Translations under genes and position numbers: made by a program
Notes under the pieces: generated by a model
Told to the model about the DNA's origin: nothing
Databases searched by the model: none
What the model saw: only the letters and a program-made list of their open reading frames with translations
Assembly (NCBI GenBank): GCA_020632955.1
Contig: JACKEO010000013.1
Location: forward strand, 80,595-144,594
From: Alphaproteobacteria bacterium
Lineage (GTDB): Bacteria > Myxococcota_A > UBA796 > GCA-2862545
Length of the DNA stretch: 64,000 bases
Direction: 5' to 3'
In this document: piece by piece, positions 7,461 through 15,814 of the stretch
How positions within the stretch are numbered: the stretch's first letter is position 1
Layout of the letters: each line of letters begins with the position of its first letter

Positions 7461-9350
7461 GTGGGCTCGCGCCGCCACACTGCGCCGATCGTGCTCGCGA
7501 CGATGCTCGCCTGCGCTCCCCCGGGGAAGGCGCCGCGCGATCTGTCCGTCGACGGCGACGGCGACGGCGTGATCGGCCGGCTCGACTGCGACGACGACGA
7601 TCCGGAGTCCACGATCAAGGCCCAGGACCACGACTGCGACGGCGTGCCGCGGAGCGAGGACTGCGACGACGAGGACGCCCAGGTCGGCGCCGACTGCGAG
7701 ACCTCGGAGACAGCCGACACCTCGCGAGACGGCGACTCTGGAGACACGGGCACCACCGGCGACTCGGGGGATTCGGGCACGACGGGGGACACCGGCGACT
7801 CGGGCGACTCGGGCACGACGGGGGACACCGGCGACTCCGGTCCCGGCGACTCCGGCGACTCCGGTCCGGGCGACTCCGGCGACTCCGGCGACTCCGCCGC
7901 CGGCCAGCCCCCGACGGTCGGCGACGTGCAGATCACCCCCGCGCAGGCCTACAACGACAGCACCCTCGCCTGCGACGCCACCGTCACCCCCGGCAGCACC
8001 GCGATCGACGCGGTGGCCTACGCCTGGCACGACACCGACCGGGCCACGCTCCTCGCCACCACCGCCCAGCTCACGCTCGCGCCCGGCATCGCCGGCGTCG
8101 GCGAACACATCCGCTGCACGGTCACCGCCACGGCGGGTGGCCTGCAGGGGTCGGCCTTCGCCGAGGTGGTCCTCGCGAACCGGCCGCCGGATCCGCCCGA
8201 GCCCCTCGTCACGCCCACACGGCCCTCTCCCTCGGCCGCGCTCGCCTGCTCCGTGCAGGGCACCTCCGACCCCGACGACGACACGCTCACGACCTCCGTC
8301 ACCTGGATCCGGGTCCGACAGGGCATCACCACCTCCCAGGGGCAGGCCACCGTCATCGGCGCCGCAGCCACGGCCGCGGGCGACGTCTGGACCTGCCGGG
8401 CCACGGTCATGGACGACCATGGCGGCAGCAGCACCGCGGCGTCCACCGTCGTGGTCCGCGACGCCGCGCCCACCAGCCCCGTCACCAGCACGCTGCTGGG
8501 CAAGCTCGTCTACATCCCGCCCGGCACGGCCACCCTCGGCTGCGTCTCGCCACGGGACGACGTGCGCGACCCCACCCAATCGGCCCACACCTGCACCGAC
8601 GTGGTCACGCACTTCGGCGTGGACCCCACGCCCCGCACGGTGGCCATCAGCCGCGGCTTCTGGATGATGACCCGCGAGCTGGACCAGACCCGCTGGACCA
8701 GCCTCATGGGCACGAACATCGCCTACCACACCGACGCGAACGGCAAGGACTGCGGGGCCGACGACGTGTGCCCCGTCGAGCGGGTGGACTGGTTCGAGGC
8801 GGCCGAGGTGGCGAACGCCGCCTCCACCGCGGACGGCCTGCCCGTCTGCTACACCCTCGGCGGCTGCACGGGCACGATCGGCACGAACTTCAGCTGCGCC
8901 ACGGCGGGGGTCACGCCCGCATCGGGGCACGTGGTCGACTGCGCCGGCTGGCGCCTGCCCACCGAGGCCGAGTGGGAGTACGCGGCACGCGCCGACGAGG
9001 CCACCGCCTGGGCGGGGAGCGACACCGTGGCCGACGTGGCCTGGTTCCGCGACAACAGCGGAATCCGCACCCAGCCCGCGGGCGGGCTCGCGCCGAATGC
9101 GTGGGGCCTCCACGACATGGCCGGCAACGTCGCCGAGTGGACCTCCGACGTCTACCAGGACTGGCCCGCATCGACGGGCCTCGAGGTCGATCCCTACGTG
9201 GGCGGCCCGCTCGGCGGCCACCACGCCTCGCGGGGAGGGAACATCGGGTCCGACGGCTGGCGCACCCGGTCCACCGTCCGGAGCGAGTCGCCCGACACGC
9301 TCCGATCCACCGCGGTGGGCGTGAGGCTGGTGCGCACCGCGGCGCCCTGA
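7461..9350 (+). CDS. Lipoprotein with metal-binding motifs, Ig-like domains and FGE-sulfatase domain
   Basis: 629 aa from a GTG seven bases after GGAGG. The order is: signal peptide ending MLAC (lipobox off consensus at -3); MopE-type putative metal-binding motifs (residues about 30-75, DCDDDD and CDGVPRSEDCDD); a GDSG/TTG linker (91-145); two Ig-like beta-sandwich repeats (about 155-345); and a formylglycine-generating-enzyme-like domain (about 348-628) with GWRLPTEAEWEYAARA and DMAGNVAEW. The FGE catalytic cysteines that normally sit in the C-terminal RSA-R...GFRC region are absent (RSTVRSE...GVRLVR), so enzyme activity as an FGE is unlikely. A surface binding or structural role is more probable. 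Confidence 0.85.
   Translation: MGSRRHTAPIVLATMLACAPPGKAPRDLSVDGDGDGVIGRLDCDDDDPESTIKAQDHDCDGVPRSEDCDDEDAQVGADCETSETADTSRDGDSGDTGTTGDSGDSGTTGDTGDSGDSGTTGDTGDSGPGDSGDSGPGDSGDSGDSAAGQPPTVGDVQITPAQAYNDSTLACDATVTPGSTAIDAVAYAWHDTDRATLLATTAQLTLAPGIAGVGEHIRCTVTATAGGLQGSAFAEVVLANRPPDPPEPLVTPTRPSPSAALACSVQGTSDPDDDTLTTSVTWIRVRQGITTSQGQATVIGAAATAAGDVWTCRATVMDDHGGSSTAASTVVVRDAAPTSPVTSTLLGKLVYIPPGTATLGCVSPRDDVRDPTQSAHTCTDVVTHFGVDPTPRTVAISRGFWMMTRELDQTRWTSLMGTNIAYHTDANGKDCGADDVCPVERVDWFEAAEVANAASTADGLPVCYTLGGCTGTIGTNFSCATAGVTPASGHVVDCAGWRLPTEAEWEYAARADEATAWAGSDTVADVAWFRDNSGIRTQPAGGLAPNAWGLHDMAGNVAEWTSDVYQDWPASTGLEVDPYVGGPLGGHHASRGGNIGSDGWRTRSTVRSESPDTLRSTAVGVRLVRTAAP
7731..7895 (+). repeat. Low-complexity GDSG/GDTGTTG coding repeat
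   Basis: 55 codons of alternating GDSG, GDTG and TTG units inside the FGE-domain lipoprotein. They form an acidic flexible tether between the metal-binding motifs and the folded domains. The minus strand reads as a spurious ESP-rich frame. Confidence 0.85.
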
Positions 9351-9357
9351 TGCGCGC

Positions 9358-10254
9358 TCACACCGCCGGACGCATCGCCCGACGCTTCGCCCGCACCCGC
9401 TCGTCCGGGCCGTCGTGCCGCCACCCCGGCGCATCGAACAGGTAGCGCAGCCGCGCCCCCCACCCGGGCGCGCGGCGCAGGTCGTGCCACAGCGACCGCC
9501 AGGGGCCCAGCTGCACCGCGTCGAGGCTGCGGCTGTCGATGGGCGCCAGCACCCCGTAGTCCGGGACCTCCTCCTCCTCGGCGAAGGTGCCGAGCAGGTG
9601 GTCCCACACCAGCAGGATCTCGCCGTAGTTGCGGTCGAGGTAGGGCGCGTTCCGGCCGTGGTGCACCCGGTGGGCGCTGGGCGTCACCAGCACCCGGTCC
9701 AGCCAGCCCCAGCGTCCGGTGAGGTCGGGCGAGACGTGCTCCAGCACCCCCCACACCTTGCTGCCCGTCTCCACCACGAGCACCAGGCCCGGGTGCAGCC
9801 CCACCAGCGGCAGCCACACGTGGAACCAGGGCGAGTACACGAAGTCGAAGGCGGAGCCGCGCACCGCCGACGACAGGCGCATCTGCTCGCTCGTGTGGTG
9901 GGTGACGTGGAAGCACCACAGCAGCCGCACCTCGTGCGCGGCCCGGTGCCCCACGTAGAACACCGCGTCGTAGGCCAGGAAGCCCACGCCCCAGGCCCAC
10001 GCGCCGAGACCCAGATCGGTGAGCCGGTGGGCCCAGGCCACCTCGAGGACCCCGGCGTACACGAGGCGTCCGGCCACGGCGAGCCCGCCGAAGGACAGCA
10101 GGCCCGACAGCAGGCTCACCCGCCCGGTGGCGTGGTCCAGCGCGACGCCCCGCCGACGCAGCACCACCAGCTCCCCCACGATCAGCAGCACGGCCAGGCC
10201 GTAGGTGGACGGCACGGCGAGGGTGACGAGGCGGTCGAGGAGGGCGGGGTCCAT
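9358..10254 (-). CDS. Sterol desaturase / fatty acid hydroxylase family membrane protein
   Basis: 298 aa with at least four hydrophobic segments in the first 170 residues. All three histidine clusters of the family are present: GHRAAHE (His103, His107), HVTHH (His116, His119, His120) and HRVHH (His195, His198, His199). These bind a di-iron centre that uses O2 to hydroxylate or desaturate lipid substrates in the membrane. The exact lipid cannot be predicted. The ATG at 10252-10254 has no ribosome-binding site but sits seven bases after a GCTATCCT element, which suggests a leaderless message. It is convergent with the FGE-domain lipoprotein gene. Confidence 0.9.
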   Translation of the reverse strand: MDPALLDRLVTLAVPSTYGLAVLLIVGELVVLRRRGVALDHATGRVSLLSGLLSFGGLAVAGRLVYAGVLEVAWAHRLTDLGLGAWAWGVGFLAYDAVFYVGHRAAHEVRLLWCFHVTHHTSEQMRLSSAVRGSAFDFVYSPWFHVWLPLVGLHPGLVLVVETGSKVWGVLEHVSPDLTGRWGWLDRVLVTPSAHRVHHGRNAPYLDRNYGEILLVWDHLLGTFAEEEEVPDYGVLAPIDSRSLDAVQLGPWRSLWHDLRRAPGWGARLRYLFDAPGWRHDGPDERVRAKRRAMRPAV

Positions 10255-10261
10255 CGACCCG

Positions 10262-10269
10262 AGGATAGC
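10262..10269 (-). promoter_or_regulatory. Candidate -10 element (GCTATCCT), leaderless
   Basis: GCTATCCT on the minus strand ends seven bases before the ATG of the desaturase-family gene. The gene lacks a Shine-Dalgarno sequence, so transcription would start at the start codon. No clear -35 box is seen. Confidence 0.45.
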
Positions 10270-10349
10270 GCCGACGGGAGGCGCGGTGGCGCCCCGACGC
10301 GCCCGGTGCCATGCTGGGCCTGCGCCCGGCGGCGCCCCCGGGAGGTCCC

Positions 10350-10901
10350 GTGCGCACCCTGCTCCTCGCCCTCCTCCTCGGCGCCTGCACCGGCACGGTC
10401 ACGGTGGACGACAAGGCCGGCGACACCGACACCGCCGTGGCCGACTCCGACACCGCGGGCGACGACAGCGGCGCCGACAGCCCGGCCGACACCGGCGGCG
10501 ACTCCGGCGACAGCGGCGCCACCGACTCGGGGGACTCGGGGGACTCCGGGGCGGGCGACTCCGGTGCAGGGGACTCCGGCAGCGCGGGGTCCAACGGCTG
10601 CACCGATCCGGCCGACGTGAGCGCGCTCGGCACCGCCGCGGCCACCATCGGCTCCGTGTCGCAGACCTGCGCCCTGCAGTGCGCGACCTCGGGGATGATC
10701 CGCAGCTGCGTGGCCACCTGCGTGGCGAACGAGCTGGGCATCTCGCAGGGCTGCGCCGACTGCTTCGGGGTCTACACCACCTGCATCGTGGGCCAGTGCG
10801 CGCTGGCGTGCCTCAACCCCACCAGCCAGGGCTGCGTGACCTGCCGCACGAACAAGTGCGACCCCGCCTTCGAGACCTGCGCCGGCATCGCACTGCCCTG
10901 A
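10350..10901 (+). CDS. Cys-rich predicted lipoprotein, 183 aa
   Basis: The GTG start is four bases after GGGAGG. The signal peptide ends LLLGAC (residues 8-13), then comes a long D/S/G/T linker to about residue 80. The C-terminal half contains about sixteen Cys in CxxxC, CxxC and CxxxxC spacings (CALQCATSG, CVATC, CADC, CIVGQCALAC, CVTCRTNKC), so it should be a small disulfide-rich domain. No named family was recognised; the spacing differs from the Cys repeats of the gene at 14249. Its stop is 10 bases from the GH92 stop, with which it is convergent. Confidence 0.72.
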   Translation: MRTLLLALLLGACTGTVTVDDKAGDTDTAVADSDTAGDDSGADSPADTGGDSGDSGATDSGDSGDSGAGDSGAGDSGSAGSNGCTDPADVSALGTAAATIGSVSQTCALQCATSGMIRSCVATCVANELGISQGCADCFGVYTTCIVGQCALACLNPTSQGCVTCRTNKCDPAFETCAGIALP

Positions 10902-10911
10902 CCCAAGGCGC

Positions 10912-13212
10912 TCAAGGGTCGGGAGCCAGCGTCACCACCAGCGTGCCCCCCTCCACGATGCGGGCGTGCGGGAGCCAGGGCTCGGCGAGCGGCTCGCCAT
11001 CGAGCGTGAGGCCCACCACGTGGCGATCGGTGGCCGGGTCGCCCTCCACCTCGATCACGAAGCTGCCGCCGTCGTGGAAGCCGGGGTGGAGGAAGAGCTC
11101 GGCCCGCCGCACCAGGGGCGCGCCCACCACGTAGGTCGGGTCGCCGGGGGCCAGGGGGTACAGGCCCAGCAGGGTGTACACCAGCCAGGCCGAGGTGGCG
11201 CCGGCGTCGTCGTTGCCCGGCAGGCCACCCGGGCCGTCGTCGTAGGAGGAGGCCACCGTCTCGCGGAGGCGCCGCACCGTGCCGTCCACGTCGCCCACCG
11301 CCGCGTACAGCCAGGGCACGTGGAAGCTGGGCTCGTTGCCCGGGTCGAACTGGTCCTCGTCGAAGAAGCGGTCGAGGCGGGCGAGGAAGGCGTCGCGGCC
11401 CCCCATCACCTCCACGAGCCCCGGCACGTCGTGGGGGACGAACCAGGAGTAGATCCACGAGGTGGCCTCGGTGAAGTCGTTGAAGTCGCCCCACGCCGAC
11501 GGGTCGAAGGGCTCGCGCCAGCTGCCGTCGCGACGGCGGGCCTGGGCGAAGCCGTCGGTGTTGTAGGTGTTCCGCCAGGCCTGCCCGCGCTGGGCGTAGC
11601 GGTCGGCGTCGGCCTGACGCCCCAGCGCGGCCGCCATCCGACCCGCCGACCAGTCGTCGTAGGCGTGCTCCAGGGTCATCGACACGGACTGGCCCGGGTC
11701 GCACTCCGAGGGCACGAAGCCCAGCGACAGCAGCTCGGGCGGCGTGCCCAGGTTGACGTAGCCGCAGATGCCGTCGGCGGCGCCGTCCACCACCGTGGGG
11801 ATGTCCTGCATGCCGGCGTGGTCCACCGCCTGCCAGGCGAGCGCCGTGTCGAAGCGATCGAGGCCCTTCACCAGCATGTCGGCGAGGATGGGCACCGCGT
11901 GGTTGCCGATCATCACGCGGCTGTAGCCGGTGGCGTTCCACGAGCACTTCGGCAGCCAGCCCCCCTCCTGGTAGGCGAGCAGCAGGCTGGACGCGAGGTC
12001 GTCGCGCAGCTCGGGCTCCACCAGCGTGGCGAGCGGGTGGGTGGTGCGGAAGGTGTCCCACATGCACCAGTCGTCGGTGAGGTAGCGGAAGCCCCGGGCC
12101 CGCTTCACCACGTCCTCGCCCGAGGTGGCCACCACGAAGCGACCGCCCGCCTCGGTGTAGTCGGCGGGCTGGAAGAAGTTCCGCGACAAGGCCGTGTAGA
12201 ACATGCGCAGCACGTCGTCGTCGGCCTCCACGCGCACCCGGTTGAGCACGTGCTCCCAGGCGGCCCGGGCGCGGTCGTGCACCTCGTCGAAGCCGGCCGT
12301 GCCCACCTCCGACTCCAGGTTGCGGCGCGCCTGGGCGGGGTCGATGCGGCTGATGCCCACGCGCACCTCCACCGTGGTGGGGGCGTCGAAGTCCCAGCCC
12401 ACCCAGCCGCCCACCCAGGCCCCCTCGGCCTCGGTGGACCCCGGGTAGGCGGTGACCGCCTTGCCGAGCAGCGTGCCGTGCTCGGTGGGCGGCAGGCTCA
12501 CCTCCACGTGCGCCGAGATGCGGGTGTAGGCCGTGCGGCCGTCCCCGTCGGTGACGAAGGAGGCGATGGGGTGCACGTTGTACTCGCCGGTGCCGCTCAG
12601 CACGCTCCCGTCGATGGCCAGCCGCCCCGAGACGCTGTCGCCGTTGGAGTGCCCCAGGTCCACGAGCAGGCGCGCCCGCCCTGCAGGGAAGGTGTAGCGG
12701 TGGACGGCCGCGTGGGCCGTGGCGGTGAGCGCCACCTCCACCCCGCCCTCGAGGGTCACCCGGTACAGGCCCGGCGAGGCCTCCTCCTCGGCGTGATCGT
12801 ACGTGCGCGGACGCGCCATGCGGTCCACGTCCACGTCGCCCGTGAGCGGAAGGAGCAGCACCTGGCTGTAGCCGTTGACCGACCCGCCGGGCCCCTGCAG
12901 GTGGGTGTGGGTGAAGCCCTCGATGCGGGTGTCGGACCAGTCGTAGGCGTCGATGGACCCGGGGCGCGACAGCGTGTCGGGCGAGGCGCGCACCATGCCG
13001 TGCGGCACCAGCGCGCCCGGGATCACGTTGCCCGGCCCGCGGGTGCCGATGAAGGCGTCGACGTACGGGGTGAGGGGCACCTCGTCGAGCACGAACGGCA
13101 CGTCGGCGGGGTCGGGGCCGAAGCCGGTGTCGGCCGAGTCGTCCACGTCCCCGTCGGAGGGGGGCGACGCGCAGGCGACGAGCGAAGCGAGCACCAGGGA
13201 CACGGGACGCAC
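10912..13212 (-). CDS. GH92 family glycosidase (putative alpha-1,2-mannosidase), lipoprotein
   Basis: 766 aa, normal for GH92. The GTG at 13210-13212 follows GGAGG by four bases and opens a signal peptide ending LVAC (lipobox). The N-terminal beta-sandwich contains PYVDAFIGTRGPGNVIPGA and EGFTHTHLQG. The catalytic (alpha/alpha)6 domain has DDWCMWDTFRTTHP, EGGWLPKCSW near residue 412, NEPSFHVPWLY near 627 and GNDDAGATSAW near 667, all family signatures. GH92 enzymes are Ca2+-dependent exo-acting alpha-mannosidases that usually act on glycoprotein or fungal mannans. Surface location suggests scavenging of external glycans. It is divergent from the P-domain lipoprotein at 13315, with a GCTATAGC palindrome between them at 13260-13267. 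Confidence 0.93.
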   Translation of the reverse strand: MRPVSLVLASLVACASPPSDGDVDDSADTGFGPDPADVPFVLDEVPLTPYVDAFIGTRGPGNVIPGALVPHGMVRASPDTLSRPGSIDAYDWSDTRIEGFTHTHLQGPGGSVNGYSQVLLLPLTGDVDVDRMARPRTYDHAEEEASPGLYRVTLEGGVEVALTATAHAAVHRYTFPAGRARLLVDLGHSNGDSVSGRLAIDGSVLSGTGEYNVHPIASFVTDGDGRTAYTRISAHVEVSLPPTEHGTLLGKAVTAYPGSTEAEGAWVGGWVGWDFDAPTTVEVRVGISRIDPAQARRNLESEVGTAGFDEVHDRARAAWEHVLNRVRVEADDDVLRMFYTALSRNFFQPADYTEAGGRFVVATSGEDVVKRARGFRYLTDDWCMWDTFRTTHPLATLVEPELRDDLASSLLLAYQEGGWLPKCSWNATGYSRVMIGNHAVPILADMLVKGLDRFDTALAWQAVDHAGMQDIPTVVDGAADGICGYVNLGTPPELLSLGFVPSECDPGQSVSMTLEHAYDDWSAGRMAAALGRQADADRYAQRGQAWRNTYNTDGFAQARRRDGSWREPFDPSAWGDFNDFTEATSWIYSWFVPHDVPGLVEVMGGRDAFLARLDRFFDEDQFDPGNEPSFHVPWLYAAVGDVDGTVRRLRETVASSYDDGPGGLPGNDDAGATSAWLVYTLLGLYPLAPGDPTYVVGAPLVRRAELFLHPGFHDGGSFVIEVEGDPATDRHVVGLTLDGEPLAEPWLPHARIVEGGTLVVTLAPDP

Positions 13213-13314
13213 GCGGCCTCCACGCAGCGAGGGACGCATCGCGCGCCCCGACGCGCATCGCTATAGCCCCCTCCGTCCGTGGCTTCCGGACGCACGTGCA
13301 CGCGAGGAGGGGAC

Positions 13315-14169
13315 GTGGGACGACCGAGCGCCCGACCACCGGTCTGGGCCGTGCTCTGCGTGCTCGCGTGCGCGCCCGGCACCGATCCTCTCGATCTGCG
13401 TTCCGGCGACGACGAGACCGCCGACTCCGACGTCGACGACACGGGCGACACCTCGGACGCGTCGGACACCGCCGACAGCGCCCCCCCGGGCGACTCCGGC
13501 GACAGCGCACCGGTCGGCGACAGCGGGGACTCGGGGGACTCCGGCGACAGCGGGGACCCGGGGGACTCCGGCGACAGCGGGGACTCCGGCGACAGCGGGG
13601 TCTCCGGCGACAGCGGGGACTCCGGCGACAGCGGGAACTCGGGGGACTCCGGCGACAGCGGAGACCCCGGCGACAGCGGGGACTCCGGCGACTCCGGCGA
13701 CAGTGGAGACTCCGGCGACAGCGGGGACTCCGGCGACTCCGGCCCGTGGTGCACGAGCAGTCCGGCCTCCATCCCCACGAAGGGCACCGTGCGGGTGCCG
13801 CTCACGGTGACGGCCCAGGGCGACGTCGGCACGCTCCGCGTGAGCGTCGAGGGCGAGCACGACTGGGTGTCCGACATCACGATCTCGGTCGCACACGCAG
13901 GCGTGACCCGCCTGCTCGGCGCCCCCGAGTCGCTCGGGCGCGCGTGCGACGGTCCCGCCGTCATCGACGTGGCCTACGCCGACGCGTACACGAACGCCCT
14001 CGACGACTGCAACCTCTTCACCTTCGACTACGTGGGCCTGCGCAAGCCACGGCAGTCGCTGTCGGTCTTCACCGGCACGAAGCTGGGCGGCACCTGGACC
14101 CTCGTGGTGACGGACGGCCAGACGAACGACGGGGGCAGGATCGACTGGTGCCTGGAAGCGCTGCCCTAG
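13315..14169 (+). CDS. P-domain lipoprotein with long GDSG linker
   Basis: 284 aa from a GTG behind GAGGAGG. The signal peptide ends VLAC near residue 19. An acidic linker follows to residue 143, the last 85 residues of which are GDS repeats. The C-terminal part (about 144-284) matches the proprotein-convertase P domain: LRVSVEGEHDWVSDITIS, TRLLGAPESL, IDVAYADAYT, FDYVGLRKPRQSL and GTWTLVVTDGQ...DWCLE. No protease domain is attached, so the P domain is displayed alone on a tether. The next gene downstream (14249) ends in a closely similar domain, so the two are likely tandem paralogues. Confidence 0.83.
   Translation: MGRPSARPPVWAVLCVLACAPGTDPLDLRSGDDETADSDVDDTGDTSDASDTADSAPPGDSGDSAPVGDSGDSGDSGDSGDPGDSGDSGDSGDSGVSGDSGDSGDSGNSGDSGDSGDPGDSGDSGDSGDSGDSGDSGDSGDSGPWCTSSPASIPTKGTVRVPLTVTAQGDVGTLRVSVEGEHDWVSDITISVAHAGVTRLLGAPESLGRACDGPAVIDVAYADAYTNALDDCNLFTFDYVGLRKPRQSLSVFTGTKLGGTWTLVVTDGQTNDGGRIDWCLEALP
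13489..13743 (+). repeat. GDS coding minisatellite with 18-bp unit
   Basis: 85 codons built mainly on the 18-base unit GGCGACAGCGGGGACTCC (GDSGDS), with shorter GGCGACTCC units and scattered V, N and P replacements. Synonymous changes (TCC, TCG, AGC, AGT) break up perfect identity. Length variation by slippage is plausible. Confidence 0.85.
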
Positions 14170-14212
14170 GACCGGCCGCTCGGGAAAGCTGGTGTGTGCG
14201 TGCCACCTTTCG

Positions 14213-14220
14213 GCTAGACT
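14213..14220 (+). promoter_or_regulatory. Candidate -10 element (GCTAGACT)
   Basis: GCTAGACT lies 28 bases before the ATG at 14249, in the only A/T-containing part of the gap. The same octamer occurs at 28884-28891 before another lipoprotein gene. Confidence 0.45.
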
Positions 14221-14248
14221 CCGCCGGTTCTCCCGGGAGACCGCCGGC

Positions 14249-15799
14249 ATGGTGCGCGCCTCGCTCGTCTGGATCCTGCTCTTCTCGGCGCTCGCGGGCT
14301 GCGGGTCCTTCCAGCCCTTCGTCGCCACCGTGGCGGGCGACACCGATCCCGACGCGGGGGCCGACGACGACGCGGACGCGGGCAACGGCGGCAAGGACAG
14401 CGGCAGCAAGGGCGACAGCGGCGACGGCACCGACGACGGCGACAGCGGCAGCGACGGTCCGGTGTGCGGCGACAAGGTGCAGGAAGGCGACGAGGAGTGC
14501 GACGGCGACGACCTCGACGGCAAGGACTGCACCGACTTCGGCTACCGCGGCGGCACGCTGCGCTGCGTGCACTGCGCCTTCAGCGTGTCCACCTGCAACA
14601 ACGACGCGGTGTGCGGCGACGGCGTGCTCGAGGGCGCCGAGGCCTGCGACGGCACCGAGTTCGGAGGCTACACCTGTGCCGACTACGGCTTCGACGCGGG
14701 CGACCTCACCTGCAGCAGCGGCTGCCTGATCACCACCGGCTCGTGCTTCCAGGCCCAGACCTGCGGCGACGGCAAGAAGAACGGCAACGAGGACTGCGAC
14801 GGCAGCGATCTCGGCGGCGTCACCTGCGCCACCTACGGCTTCGACTCGGGCACCCCGGGGTGCACCGTGGGCTGCACCCTCGACAGCTCGCCGTGCTTCG
14901 ACGCCCCCCGCTGCGGCGACGGCAAGAAGAACGGCACCGACGCCTGCGACGGCACCGACCTGGGCGGCATCACCTGCGCCACCTACGGCTTCGACAGCGG
15001 CGCGGTCACCTGCACCGGAAGCTGCGCGCTCGACGCCAGCGGCTGCTTCGACGCCCCCGAGTGCGGCGACGGCACGAAGAACGGCGCGGAGGGCTGCGAC
15101 GGCACCGACCTGGGCGGCGCCACCTGCGGCACCTTCGGCTTCAGCAACGGCACCCTCACCTGCGGCGGCGACTGCGAGCTCGACCTGGCCGGATGCAACA
15201 ACGACGCCATCTGCGGCGACGGCGTCCGCAACGGCCTGGACGAGTGCGACGGCACCGACTTCGGCGGCGACACCTGCGGCACCTTCGGCTTCGACGGCGG
15301 CAGCCTGTCGTGCAGCGGCTGCCTGCGGTCCACGGCGGAGTGCTGGAACAACGTGGCCGGCGGAACGTGGTGCCTGGCCACCGGCTTCGACATCCCGTCG
15401 GTGGGCGTGGCCACCCAGTCGGGCGTGGTGCCGGGCCACGGCCCCGTCACGGGCGTCCGCATCACGGTGGAGGGGTACCACAGCTGGCTCGACGACCTCG
15501 TGATCTCGCTGCAGCGCAACGGCGTCACGCGCATCCTCGGCGACCCCGAGTCGCTCACCTGGGAGGAGGAGTGCAGCGGCTACGGCGACATCGACGTGGC
15601 CTACCGCGACTCGTACTCGGGTGATCACCGGGCCTGCGACACCTGGACCTACGACTACGAGGGCAACCTCAAGCCCAAGCAGTCGCTGTCGGCCTTCCAC
15701 GGCCCGGAGATGAACGGCACCTGGACCCTGAAGGTCGAGGACACCGACAGCGGCGCGAGCGGCAAGATCACCAAGTGGTGCGTGCAGATCAACCCCTGA
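14249..15799 (+). CDS. Lipoprotein with six myxobacterial Cys-rich repeats and a P domain
   Basis: 516 aa. The signal peptide ends in the canonical lipobox LAGC near residue 17, then comes a D/G/S linker. Residues 72-368 hold six repeats of about 48 residues with the pattern CGDG..NG.E.CDGTDLGG.TC..YGFDSG.L.C...C....C, which matches the disulfide repeats of many myxobacterial surface proteins. Residues about 370-516 form a P domain (ITVEGYHSWLDDLVISLQ, TRILGDPESL, IDVAYRDSY, GTWTLKVEDTD). It probably projects from the cell surface as a stalk with a beta-sandwich tip. Binding partners are unknown. Confidence 0.87.
   Translation: MVRASLVWILLFSALAGCGSFQPFVATVAGDTDPDAGADDDADAGNGGKDSGSKGDSGDGTDDGDSGSDGPVCGDKVQEGDEECDGDDLDGKDCTDFGYRGGTLRCVHCAFSVSTCNNDAVCGDGVLEGAEACDGTEFGGYTCADYGFDAGDLTCSSGCLITTGSCFQAQTCGDGKKNGNEDCDGSDLGGVTCATYGFDSGTPGCTVGCTLDSSPCFDAPRCGDGKKNGTDACDGTDLGGITCATYGFDSGAVTCTGSCALDASGCFDAPECGDGTKNGAEGCDGTDLGGATCGTFGFSNGTLTCGGDCELDLAGCNNDAICGDGVRNGLDECDGTDFGGDTCGTFGFDGGSLSCSGCLRSTAECWNNVAGGTWCLATGFDIPSVGVATQSGVVPGHGPVTGVRITVEGYHSWLDDLVISLQRNGVTRILGDPESLTWEEECSGYGDIDVAYRDSYSGDHRACDTWTYDYEGNLKPKQSLSAFHGPEMNGTWTLKVEDTDSGASGKITKWCVQINP
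14462..15352 (+). repeat. Six tandem Cys-rich repeats (about 147 bp each)
   Basis: Six head-to-tail copies encode the myxobacterial Cys repeat. Copies 3 and 4 are most alike (CGDGKKNG..., then LGG.TCATYGFDSG). Copies 1 and 6 are the most diverged. Confidence 0.85.
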
Positions 15800-15814
15800 T
15801 CCGCGCCCCCGTCG

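Noticed and set aside
13489..13743. Possible CRISPR array
   Set aside because: Units are in-frame multiples of nine bases without unique spacers, so it is a coding minisatellite.
13023..13964. Minus-strand proteins with ESPESPLSPESP repeats
   Set aside because: They are the reverse reading of GDSGDS-coding tracts in real lipoprotein genes; the same artefact recurs at 7160-7936 and 29084-29719.
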